DNA of 8,548 nucleotides from JANNGZ01 sp031404155 (lineage in GTDB: Bacteria; Pseudomonadota; Gammaproteobacteria; Burkholderiales; Burkholderiaceae_C). The stretch is taken from the NCBI GenBank assembly GCA_031404155.1, contig JANNGZ010000257.1:1-8548 (forward strand). Direction: 5' to 3'. The first letter of the stretch is position 1; every line of letters starts with the position of its first letter. The position numbers were made by a program, and so were the translations under genes. Positions 1 to 5,877 of this stretch are shown here, in pieces. The notes beneath the pieces were generated by a model. The model worked only from the letters and a program-made list of their open reading frames with translations. It searched no databases and had not been told where the DNA came from.

Positions 1-1
1 C

Positions 2-97
2 CGCGGTTATGTCGGCACCTGGGTGGCCGGGCAATGTGTGGCGCGCGAGGGTGAGGTCACGGCCGCGCGGCCGGGCCGGCTGGTGCGCGCCGGCTGA
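2..97 (+). CDS. 3' end of a gene, possibly an amidohydrolase (partial)
   Basis: The frame is open from the left edge and ends at TGA 95-97, giving 31 residues that begin RGYVGTWVAGQCVAREG. The spacing of Gly, Val, Gly-x-x-Val and Arg-Glu-Gly resembles the last beta strands of cyclic amidohydrolases of the dihydroorotase/hydantoinase/deaminase type, where a 'G-x-V-x-x-x-x-V-x-G-x-x-V' pattern closes the small beta-sandwich domain. That is a weak match on a short tail, so the family is an inference. The gene converges on lnt. Its last codons (Arg-Ala-Gly-stop) coincide with the end motif of the adjacent 77-bp repeat, so the repeat may supply this stop codon. Confidence 0.5.
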   Translation, partial: RGYVGTWVAGQCVAREGEVTAARPGRLVRAG

Positions 98-174
98 ATG
101 ACAGCCCCCAGCTCACTGCGTGCGCGGCCCCCGAGGGGCACTCAGCCGGCTTGGGGCGGCCCGGCGCCGGCTGA
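98..174 (+). repeat. GC-rich intergenic repeat, copy 1 (77 bp, intact)
   Basis: The unit begins ATGACAGCCCCC directly after the stop codon at 95-97 and ends GGCGCCGGCTGA at 174. The next copy starts at 175, so the two are in exact tandem with a period of 77 bp. Over 89-141 against 166-218 only 2 of 53 bases differ. The unit contains a CCCCCGAGGGG near-palindrome (129-138) and a GC-rich end with GGCGCC. Relatives are seen at 175-411, 4326-4437, 4551-4649, 5877-6029 and 7855-7934. The function is not known; a terminator, an RNA-end element or a non-coding mobile repeat are all possible. Confidence 0.85.
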
Positions 175-411
175 ATGACAGCCCCCAACTCACTGCGTTC
201 GCGGCCCCCGAGGGGCACAGAGGCTGGGAGTCTTTCAATCATGCCCGCTCATCACGCCAAAAGGCGTCCGCTCGTCGTTGCAGATGCGCGCCATAGCCCG
301 AGCTATGGCTGTGCTTTGCGCCTAGATCGGACGCCTTTTGGCGCGCTGCTCGGACACGCTCGAAAAACTCTCAGCCTCTGAGTCGGCTTGGGGCGGCCCG
401 GCGCCGGCTGA
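175..411 (+). repeat. GC-rich intergenic repeat, copy 2, split by a palindromic insertion
   Basis: The left part (175-218) matches copy 1 from its ATGACAGCCCCC start to GGGGCAC. The right part (381-411) matches the remaining third of copy 1, with one mismatch over the last 29 bases (TCGGCTT against CCGGCTT). The 163 bases between them (218-380) are a separate palindrome. The right part also encodes the last residues of Lnt on the minus strand. Copy 1 is intact and adjacent, so the order of events is clear: the repeat was there, or was duplicated, before the palindrome interrupted this copy. Confidence 0.8.
218..380. mobile_element. 163-bp palindromic element with 53-bp inverted arms, inserted in a repeat
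   Basis: Bases 218-270 and the reverse complement of 328-380 align without gaps at 43 of 53 positions, both starting CAGAGGCTG and ending CGCCAAAAGGCGTCCG. The centre is a second inverted repeat, CCATAGC (291-297) and GCTATGG (302-308), around CCGA. Each arm holds its own small hairpin: ACGCC-AAAA-GGCGT at 254-267 and CGCC-TTTT-GGCG at 332-343. No coding capacity is evident, which fits a MITE-like or REP-like element moved by proteins encoded elsewhere. No clear target duplication is visible. Its right end supplies the lnt stop codon. It could also act as a two-way terminator between the convergent genes; that is inference. I cannot name its family. Confidence 0.75.
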
Positions 412-2146
412 GCTCGCACGCCGCCAGCACCAGCAGCACCCAAGCGACATAGGGCCACAGCCCGAAGCGCCCGGCCCAGGCCGCAAACGGCGTGTTGCCG
501 CTGCGGCCTTCGACCTCCAGCTCCAGCGTGCCGTGGGTGAACGGCGCGAGCGCCGCGAGAACGCGGCCGCGGTGGTCGACCAGCGCGGTGGCGCCGGTGT
601 TGGTGGCGCGCAGCATCGGCCGCTGCAACTCCAGGGTGCGCAGGCGCGAGATGTTCAGGTGCTGCTCGATGGCGATGGTGTTGCCGAACCAGCCGATGTT
701 GCTGATGTTGACCAGGATCGTCGGCGCGCTGGACTCGGGCACAAAACGCCGCGCGAGCTCTTCGCCGAACAGGTCTTCGTAGCAGATGTTCGGCGCCACG
801 CGCTGCACCTGCCGGTTCGGGCCAACCACCTCGAACGACGGCGCCACCAGCACGCCGCGGTTGAAGTCGCCGAGCGGAATGTTCATCAGCTCGACAAACC
901 AGCGAAAGCCTGGCGGGATGAACTCGCCGAAGGGCACCAGATGGTGTTTGTCGTAGCGGTAGATGCCGGCGGGCGCGGAGGCCGCAGGCGCCGCCGCTTG
1001 CCCCGCAATCCCGGACGCAGTCCCCACCACAGCCGTGGCCGCTGTTCCCGCCGCTGCCCGTGCCGACGTTCTGGCCGAGATGCCCGCGACCGAGTTGGTG
1101 TAGCCCTCCTCGTAGCTGCCCAGCGGCAGGCCGATCAGCGCTGCCTGCTCACCGGTAGTGAAGCGTTGGGTGAAGCGCGCCCAGGCTTCGTCGCCGAGTT
1201 GCGAGGGCAGGATCGGGATTGCGGTTTCAGGCGCCACGACCAGGGAACCGCGGGCCTGCTGCAACGCCACCTCCAGCCGCGCCAGCGCTTCGGGCATGCG
1301 CTCGAGCGCGAACTTCTGGTCCTGCGCCACGTTGGTTTGCAGCAGGCTGACCGAGAGACGACCCTCGGAGCTGGTGAAATCACGTGTCAGCAGCAGCGGC
1401 ACGAGCAGCAGCGCCGCCAGCACCAGCGCGAGGTCGAGGCCGCGCCGGCGCCACGAGCCGGGCCCGGGCATTGTGGCGCCGAGGTCTGACGCCAAGGCTG
1501 CCGCCAGCACCGCCGCGAGCAGCATCATCACGAAGCCAATGCCGTAGACCCCGAGCCATGGCGCCAACGCGGCCAAGGGCGCGTCGACCTGCGAGTAGCC
1601 GCTGGCCACCCAGGGGAAGCCGGTGAAGATCAGCCCGCGAGCAAGTTCAGCGCCGAGCCAGAGCGATGCCAGGAGCAGCGCGTCACGCCAGGCATCGCCG
1701 CGGCGCCAGCGCGCGAAGAGCGCGAGCGCCAGCGCCAGGTAGCCCGACAGCGCCAGCGACAGCAGCGCCACCGCCAGCGCGGCCAGCGGCGCGGCCAGCC
1801 CGCCGTAGCGGTGCATGCTGATGAACAGCCACCAGGTGCCCGCGGTCAGCCACACGGTGCCGAAGGCCAAGCCGAGCAGCGCCGCGCGGCCGGGGCCGGC
1901 GGCTATCGCGCGCCAGGCCAGGCCGCCAAGGCAGGCGAAGGACAGCGCCCAGGCCTGGGTGTGCACAAAGGGCAGGCTGTACAGCCCGCCGAGCGCAGCC
2001 ACCAGAAGCAGCTCGGGCAGCAGCGGCCAAGGCCGGCGCCGGGTTTCGATCGCTGCATTGCGCGCGGCGGCGTCGCCGACGCTGGCGCCCGCATCGGCCA
2101 GGCCGACGGCGCGCGCGGCCGGGTGCTTGCCGCCCTCGGCGCTCAA
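371..2146 (-). CDS. lnt: Apolipoprotein N-acyltransferase
   Basis: This inner-membrane enzyme moves a fatty acid from phospholipid to the N-terminal cysteine of diacylglyceryl lipoproteins, the last step of lipoprotein maturation. The protein has 591 residues against roughly 510 in E. coli. Several hydrophobic segments lie at about 42-252, followed by a nitrilase-like periplasmic domain and a last membrane segment near 562-577. The triad is visible as Glu307 (VVAPETAIP), Lys400 (YDKHHLVPFGEF) and Cys455 (APNICYEDLF). The start is TTG 2146-2144, which overlaps the corC stop in a TTGA, implying translational coupling. Oddities are an N-terminal extension of about 37 residues, an Ala-rich insertion near 356-393 just before Lys400, and a C-terminal tail (from Ser580) encoded by a repeat and a palindromic element. 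The family is certain; the start could lie further in. Confidence 0.95.
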   Translation of the reverse strand: MSAEGGKHPAARAVGLADAGASVGDAAARNAAIETRRRPWPLLPELLLVAALGGLYSLPFVHTQAWALSFACLGGLAWRAIAAGPGRAALLGLAFGTVWLTAGTWWLFISMHRYGGLAAPLAALAVALLSLALSGYLALALALFARWRRGDAWRDALLLASLWLGAELARGLIFTGFPWVASGYSQVDAPLAALAPWLGVYGIGFVMMLLAAVLAAALASDLGATMPGPGSWRRRGLDLALVLAALLLVPLLLTRDFTSSEGRLSVSLLQTNVAQDQKFALERMPEALARLEVALQQARGSLVVAPETAIPILPSQLGDEAWARFTQRFTTGEQAALIGLPLGSYEEGYTNSVAGISARTSARAAAGTAATAVVGTASGIAGQAAAPAASAPAGIYRYDKHHLVPFGEFIPPGFRWFVELMNIPLGDFNRGVLVAPSFEVVGPNRQVQRVAPNICYEDLFGEELARRFVPESSAPTILVNISNIGWFGNTIAIEQHLNISRLRTLELQRPMLRATNTGATALVDHRGRVLAALAPFTHGTLELEVEGRSGNTPFAAWAGRFGLWPYVAWVLLVLAACELSRRRAAPSRLRG

Positions 2147-3096
2147 GCGCTGCCGGCGCCCGCGCGCGTGTCGCCGGCGCGCGAGACCTTGAACCAGCGC
2201 ACCGAGCCGCCGCGGGTGAGCATCACTGCGAAGCGCAGGCCGCCGATCTCCACCACCTCGCCGCGGCGCGGCACGCGGCCGAGTTCATGGGCCACCAGCC
2301 CGCCGATGATCTCGAAGCCCTCGTGCGGCAGTGAGGCGCCGAACGCCGCATTGACCTCGGCGATCTTGACGTCGCCGGCCACGCGGTGGCTGCCGTCGGC
2401 CAGCGTGTAGACCGCGCTCTCGCCGTCCTTCTCGTCGAACTCGTCTTCGATCTCGCCGACGATTTCCTCGAGCACGTCCTCGATCGTGACCAGGCCCGCG
2501 GTGTTGCCGAACTCGTCGATCGCGATCGCCAGGTGGTTGCGGTTGGAGCGGAAGTCGCGCAGCAACTCGTTCAGCCCCTTGCTCTCGGGCACGAAGACCG
2601 CCGGGCGCAGCAAGGTGCGCAGGTTGAGGTCGGGCGAGCGCTGCAGCTTGAGCAAATCCTTCGCCATCAGGATGCCGATGACGTTGCTGCGCTCGCCTTC
2701 GTAGACCGGGAAGCGCGAATGCGCGGTGTCGATCACCACCTCGAGCAGTTCGTCGTAGGGCGCGTCGATGTCGAGCAGGTCCATGCGCGGTGCGGCCACC
2801 ATCACGTCGCCGGCGATCATGTCGGCCATGCGGATCACGCCCTCGAGCATGATGCGCGACTCGGGCTCGATGAGTTCGCGCTGTTCGGCGTCGGCCAGGG
2901 TCTCGATCAACTCGTCCCGGGAGTCCGGCCCGGGCGAGATGAACTCCACCAGGCGTTCGAAGAGGCTGCGTCGCTCCGAGCGCTCGGCGCTCCTGTCGTA
3001 CTTGTCGTGTTTCTCGGCCGCGCCGCCGCCGTGGCCGCGCGAGGGCCCGACGGGTGGGCCGAGGCGCGCGGGGCGACTGGGCTGAGGGTCTGACAC
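2143..3096 (-). CDS. corC: CorC/YbeX family CBS-domain protein
   Basis: A cytoplasmic CorC/HlyC-type protein linked to magnesium/cobalt efflux and, in E. coli, to ribosome and envelope physiology; its exact biochemical role is unsettled. With a GTG start at 3096-3094 it has 317 residues (E. coli about 290). Order: a basic, Gly/Pro-rich N-terminus (1-45), a conserved helix region (RSLFERLVEFI, DELIETLADAE), a CBS pair at about 98-215 (VMVAAPRMDLLDID, HSRFPVYEGERSNVIGIL, AIDEFGNTAGLVTIED), then the CorC_HlyC domain at about 230-305. The acidic EEIVGEIEDEFDE between them is typical. The frame stays open upstream through the cobW region, but family similarity begins near VSDPQPSRP, so the GTG is preferred; no strong Shine-Dalgarno is seen. 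It is the first gene of a two-gene operon with lnt, as in E. coli ybeX-lnt. ybeZ and ybeY are not upstream here. Confidence 0.93.
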   Translation of the reverse strand: MSDPQPSRPARLGPPVGPSRGHGGGAAEKHDKYDRSAERSERRSLFERLVEFISPGPDSRDELIETLADAEQRELIEPESRIMLEGVIRMADMIAGDVMVAAPRMDLLDIDAPYDELLEVVIDTAHSRFPVYEGERSNVIGILMAKDLLKLQRSPDLNLRTLLRPAVFVPESKGLNELLRDFRSNRNHLAIAIDEFGNTAGLVTIEDVLEEIVGEIEDEFDEKDGESAVYTLADGSHRVAGDVKIAEVNAAFGASLPHEGFEIIGGLVAHELGRVPRRGEVVEIGGLRFAVMLTRGGSVRWFKVSRAGDTRAGAGSA

Positions 3097-3140
3097 TGCG
3101 GGTGCCGGAGATGACGGGGGATCGAGAATACCCCATTGGT

Positions 3141-3169
3141 TTGACACGGGAGCGGGCTTGCAAGACAGT
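3141..3169 (+). promoter_or_regulatory. Candidate promoter for the cobW-type gene
   Basis: A perfect TTGACA (3141-3146) is followed after 17 bases by GACAGT (3164-3169), which matches 3 of 6 positions of TATAAT. It lies in the 160-bp divergent gap and would give a leader of about 80 bases before the ATG at 3257. The -10 match is weak, so this is tentative. A TATTCT hexamer on the minus strand (3130-3125) could be a -10 for corC, but no good -35 accompanies it. I see no AT-rich palindrome of the Zur-box type in this gap. Confidence 0.35.
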
Positions 3170-3256
3170 CTCAGGCCCCCAGCTGACGGGGCGCGCCTTC
3201 GCCGCCCGGCCGCTGCGGCCTGGAAAAAACTCGACACCGACTGCACCGAACCCGCC

Positions 3257-4321
3257 ATGACCATGAATCTGATTCCGGCCACCATCCTCACCGGCTTCCT
3301 GGGCAGCGGCAAGACCACCTTGCTCAAGCGGGTGCTCAGCGAAGCCCATGGCCAGAAGATCGCGGTGATCGAAAACGAGTTCGGCGAGGAGAACATCGAC
3401 AACGAGATCCTGGTCTCGGACACCAGCGAGCAGATCATCCAGATGAACAACGGCTGTGTCTGCTGCACCATCCGCGAAGACCTGCGCACCACGCTCAACG
3501 ACCTGGCCGAGAAGAGGCGCAAGGGCGAGCTCGACTTCGACCGCGTGGTGATCGAGACCACCGGCCTGGCCGACCCCGGCCCTGTGGCGCAGACCTTCTT
3601 CATGGACGACCAGATTGCCGAGAGCTACCTGCTCGATTCGGTGCTCACGCTGGTCGACGCCAAACATGCCGAAGGCCAGCTCGACACGCGCCAGGAAGCG
3701 CGGCGCCAGATCGGATTCGCCGACCAGATCTTCATCAGCAAGAGCGACCTGGTCGGCGAGGCCGAGGTGGACGCGCTGATCCACCGCATCAAGCACATGA
3801 ACCCGCGCGCGCCGCAGCGCCGGGTGCACTTCGGCGAGGTGCCGATCTCCGAGGTGTTCGACCTTCGCGGCTTCAACCTCAACGCCAAGCTCGACATCGA
3901 CCCCGACTTCCTGAACGACGAGCCCGCGCACGAACACCACGGCCATGGCCACGAGCATGGCCATGAAGGCCACGACCACGGCCCTGGCGAAGCCTGCGAT
4001 CACCCGCACCACCACGCCCATGACGACGACGTGAAGTCCTTCGTGTTCCGCTCGGACAAGGCCTTCATACCGGCCAAGCTGGAGGATTTCCTCGCCGCCA
4101 TCGTGCAGGTCTACGGCCCGAAGATGTTGCGCTACAAGGGCGTGCTGTTCATGAAGGGCAGCGAGCGCAAGGTCATCTTCCAGGGTGTGCACCAGCTCAT
4201 GGGCAGCGACCTCGGCCCCAAGTGGGCTCCCGGCGAGAAGAAGCAGAACAAGCTGGTGTTCATCGGCATCGACCTGCCGCGCGAAATCCTGCTCCAGGGC
4301 CTGGAGCAGTGCCTGGCCTAG
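3257..4321 (+). CDS. COG0523 (CobW/YjiA/ZNG1-type) GTP-binding metal chaperone
   Basis: A predicted cytoplasmic G3E-family GTPase that loads a metal, often zinc, into a client protein. The 354 residues show a Walker A motif GFLGSGKT (13-20), an ENEFGEENID segment (39-48), the metal-binding CxCC (67-70), ETTG (100-103) at the Walker B/switch region, and SKSD (161-164) in place of NKxD for guanine recognition. A His-rich loop follows, with 14 histidines and Cys247 between 225 and 255, then a CobW C-terminal domain (about 258-350). The ATG at 3257 is chosen because homology begins there; the frame is open upstream, and an ATG at 3263 is also possible. It lies upstream of dksA but is separated from it by 518 bases, so it is probably transcribed separately. 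The metal and client cannot be read from sequence. Confidence 0.93.
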   Translation: MTMNLIPATILTGFLGSGKTTLLKRVLSEAHGQKIAVIENEFGEENIDNEILVSDTSEQIIQMNNGCVCCTIREDLRTTLNDLAEKRRKGELDFDRVVIETTGLADPGPVAQTFFMDDQIAESYLLDSVLTLVDAKHAEGQLDTRQEARRQIGFADQIFISKSDLVGEAEVDALIHRIKHMNPRAPQRRVHFGEVPISEVFDLRGFNLNAKLDIDPDFLNDEPAHEHHGHGHEHGHEGHDHGPGEACDHPHHHAHDDDVKSFVFRSDKAFIPAKLEDFLAAIVQVYGPKMLRYKGVLFMKGSERKVIFQGVHQLMGSDLGPKWAPGEKKQNKLVFIGIDLPREILLQGLEQCLA

Positions 4322-4325
4322 GATA

Positions 4326-4437
4326 AAACCACCCCCGTTGCGCCTTCGGCGCCCCCCTCAAGGGGGCCGAGGCCCGCGGCTCCAAGCCACTCGCGTCGGC
4401 TTGGACGGGCCGAGGAATGGCCGCGTCTCGCGGCCAT
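4326..4437 (+). repeat. GC-rich intergenic repeat, hairpin-rich copy after the cobW-type gene
   Basis: It starts four bases after the TAG at 4319-4321. Four hairpins follow in order: GCGCC-TTC-GGCGC (4340-4352); CCCCC-TCAA-GGGGG (4353-4366); TCCAAGCC and GGCTTGGA (4381-4388 and 4398-4405); and a perfect 9-bp stem, ATGGCCGCG paired with CGCGGCCAT around TCT (4417-4437). The third hairpin and the bases after it (GGACGGGCCGAGG) match the copy at 5951-5986. The first two hairpins could end transcription of the upstream gene, but no U-tract follows, so a classical intrinsic terminator is not shown. Confidence 0.7.
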
Positions 4438-4550
4438 GCGGCCTGCAAGGCCCGCCAGCGGCCTGGCATAGCGTGTTCCGCGGCGGTTGCTTGGCATCAG
4501 CTCGAGTCTCATGCGTCGCGGGTCGCGCGAAGCGCGGTGGAGCCACTGAC
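4438..4550. other. Stretch of the cobW-dksA gap without a recognised gene
   Basis: These 113 bases lie between two repeat copies. They are GC-rich, and I found no convincing reading frame, ribosome site or hairpin comparable with those on either side. Since the next repeat copy begins at 4551 and the other copies follow stop codons, this could be the remains of a lost gene, but no protein similarity supports that. Confidence 0.3.
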
Positions 4551-4649
4551 ATGACAGCCCCGGGCTGGCTTGACTCGTTGGCCCCAAGGAGAAACACGGG
4601 CCACCTGCGACGCCCCGGGCCGGAGGCCGAGTCCGGAGCCGGCCCGAGG
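4551..4649 (+). repeat. GC-rich intergenic repeat, degenerate copy upstream of dksA
   Basis: It begins ATGACAGCCCC like the copies at 98 and 175 and ends GGAGCCGGCCCGAGG, close to the GGCGCCGGCCCGAGG end of the copy at 5877-6029. The middle keeps CCCCAAGGAG and ACGGGCC but has diverged. It is followed by GGCGCCTTTTGGCG (4649-4662), a short palindrome that resembles the inner hairpin of the element at 218-380. This is the only copy that does not directly follow a recognisable gene. Confidence 0.55.
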
Positions 4650-4696
4650 CGCCTTTTGGCGGCTGATTCGGGTTCCGGGCCCGTGGCGTGAACTCA

Positions 4697-4724
4697 GGCG
4701 CCGCACCCGTGATAAACGGGCGCC
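4697..4724. promoter_or_regulatory. Inverted repeat just upstream of the dksA promoter
   Basis: CCCGT (4706-4710) and ACGGG (4716-4720) enclose GATAA. Outer arms GGCG (4697-4700) and CGCC (4721-4724) can extend the stem across a bulge. It overlaps the candidate -35 region, so it could be an operator or the base of a hairpin ending read-through from upstream. No regulator can be assigned. Confidence 0.3.
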
Positions 4725-4751
4725 GACCGCAGCAGACAACGTGGATACAAT
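4723..4751 (+). promoter_or_regulatory. Candidate sigma-70 promoter for dksA
   Basis: TACAAT (4746-4751) matches 5 of 6 bases of the -10 consensus. CCGACC (4723-4728), 17 bases upstream, matches the GAC of TTGACA. Transcription would begin near 4758, giving a leader of about 80 bases. A second AT-rich hexamer, TATAAA (4814-4819), is too close to the start codon for a normal leader and has a poor -35. Confidence 0.4.
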
Positions 4752-4780
4752 CCGCGCGCCCTCACCAGTGGGCTGAGCCG

Positions 4781-4843
4781 ATGAATCCGCGTCGGAGCGC
4801 TCCAGCCAGAGGGTATAAAGCCGTGATGAGGAGTGCCCCGTGA
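4781..4843 (+). CDS. Possible 20-codon leader ORF overlapping the dksA start
   Basis: An ATG at 4781 opens a frame of 20 codons ending at TGA 4841-4843. It encodes a basic peptide starting MNPRRSAPARGYK. Its stop shares a GTGA with the GTG start of dksA (4840), the usual geometry of translational coupling, and the dksA Shine-Dalgarno lies inside it. It would sit entirely within the predicted dksA leader. Only a weak purine run (GGGCTGAG, 4772-4779) precedes its ATG. Its length is well within chance, so it is listed as a possibility only. Confidence 0.22.
   Translation: MNPRRSAPARGYKAVMRSAP
4828..4833 (+). promoter_or_regulatory. Ribosome binding site of dksA
   Basis: GAGGAG is followed six bases later by GTG at 4840. 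This strong site fixes the GTG start and therefore shows that the long Lys/Ala/Pro tail is translated as part of DksA, rather than translation beginning at the conserved core. Confidence 0.7.
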
Positions 4844-5877
4844 GCAAGACCCCGGCCAAGAGCGCGAAGCCGTTGCCCCCTTCCAAGGCCGCGGCGAAGC
4901 CCGCCGCGGGCAAGGCCCTTCCCGCCAAAGCAGTGAAGGCACCGGTGAAGAAGGCGGCCGCCAAGCCCGCGCCGAAGTCGGCGGCGAGCAAGAAGCCTGC
5001 ACCGGCAGCCCCGGCCAAGGCCCCGTCTTCCAAGCATGCGGCCAAGCCCGCCGCGAAGCCGGGCGGCGCCAAACCGACCGCTAAACCGACCGCTAAACCG
5101 ACCGCCAAGCCGGTCGCCAAGCCGGTGCCGGCGACCGCCGCGGCTAAACCGGTGGCCAAAGCGGCGCCGGCCAAACCGCAGCCCAGCCCAGCCATCAGCA
5201 AGCCCAACGCAAAACCCGCATCCGTGTCCTCTCCCGCTCCCGCTCCCACCACCCGTGCCAGCGCCAAGGCCGCCGCCAAGGCGGCCTCCAGGCCGGCACC
5301 CGTGACCCCGCTGACGGCGCCGCAAGCCGCGGCCAGCCGCTTCGCCGACCGTTTTGCGCCGCCCAAACCGCCGGCGCGGATGTTTTCGGAGGCTTCCATG
5401 GAAGCTTTTAAACCCGTCTTCAAGGCCGACCCGAAACTCGTCAACGCCTGGAAGAACAAGTCGGGCAAGGACCTGAACGAGCCCGAGCTGCTTGCCATGC
5501 CCGAGGCCGAGTACATGAACGACAAGCAGTTGGAGTTCTTCCGTGGCCGCCTCACCGCGCTGAAGGACGACCTGCTCTCCAACGCCGGTGAAACCACCGA
5601 GCATCTGCGTGAGGACACCTCGATCGTTCCCGATCCCGCCGACCGCGCGACGATCGAAGAGGAACATGCGCTGGAGCTGCGCACACGCGACCGCGAGCGC
5701 AAGCTGCTGAAGAAGATTTCGCAATCGCTCGGGCGCATCGAGTCCGGCGAATACGGCTTCTGCGACGAAACCGGCGAGCCGATCGGCCTGGCCCGCCTGC
5801 TCGCCCGCCCGACCGCCACGCTGTCGCTGGAGGCGCAGCAGCGGCGCGAGCTCAAGCAGAAGATGTTCGGTGATTGA
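4840..5877 (+). CDS. dksA: DksA-family RNA polymerase regulator with a histone H1-like N-terminal tail
   Basis: DksA enters the RNA polymerase secondary channel and, with ppGpp, tunes rRNA and amino-acid promoters. This protein has 345 residues against 151 in E. coli. Residues 1-169 contain no Asp or Glu but 30 Lys and 3 Arg, mostly in Ala-Lys-Pro units, like histone H1 or AlgP tails and probably disordered. The DksA core runs from about 224 (EYMNDKQLEFFRG) through the coiled coil to the C-terminus. The tip residues equivalent to E. coli Asp71, Asp74 and Ala76 are Asp265, Asp268 and Ala270. In the zinc-finger region only Cys308 remains; Thr311, Ser329 and Ala332 stand where the other three cysteines would be, as in the zinc-free DksA types of alphaproteobacteria. 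The GTG start is supported by GAGGAG. It lies between a metal-chaperone GTPase and a STAS-like gene, with hairpin repeats on both sides. Confidence 0.94.
   Translation: MSKTPAKSAKPLPPSKAAAKPAAGKALPAKAVKAPVKKAAAKPAPKSAASKKPAPAAPAKAPSSKHAAKPAAKPGGAKPTAKPTAKPTAKPVAKPVPATAAAKPVAKAAPAKPQPSPAISKPNAKPASVSSPAPAPTTRASAKAAAKAASRPAPVTPLTAPQAAASRFADRFAPPKPPARMFSEASMEAFKPVFKADPKLVNAWKNKSGKDLNEPELLAMPEAEYMNDKQLEFFRGRLTALKDDLLSNAGETTEHLREDTSIVPDPADRATIEEEHALELRTRDRERKLLKKISQSLGRIESGEYGFCDETGEPIGLARLLARPTATLSLEAQQRRELKQKMFGD
5068..5127 (+). repeat. Five 12-bp tandem repeats within the dksA tail
   Basis: Five in-frame units encode Ala-Lys-Pro-Thr (three times) and Ala-Lys-Pro-Val (twice). Two neighbouring units (5080-5091 and 5092-5103) are identical at the DNA level, using GCT-AAA-CCG-ACC, codons less GC-rich than those around them. 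This suggests recent slippage, and the tail length may vary between strains. Confidence 0.85.

Noticed and set aside
218..380. Integron attC site
   Set aside because: The size and imperfect palindrome fit, but no paired RYYYAAC/GTTRRRY core sites are present, and there is no cassette array or integrase.
338..1489. A 383-codon plus-strand open frame opposite lnt
   Set aside because: It is an antisense shadow of lnt, rich in Arg/Gln/His, with no domain.
3097..3256. Zur operator ahead of the metal-chaperone gene
   Set aside because: No AT-rich dyad of the known Zur-box type was found in the gap.
3097..3603. N-terminal extension of corC upstream of the GTG at 3096
   Set aside because: The frame stays open but runs antisense through the cobW-type gene and lacks family similarity before VSDPQPSRP.
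2285..4192. A 635-codon minus-strand open frame across the cobW-type gene and corC
   Set aside because: Its first part is antisense to the GTPase gene, and its His/Val-rich translation mirrors that gene; its second part overlaps corC in a wrong frame.
4649..4662. Partial second copy of the 163-bp palindrome
   Set aside because: Only the GCCTTTTGGCG core matches; the flanks do not, so chance similarity of a short hairpin is as likely.
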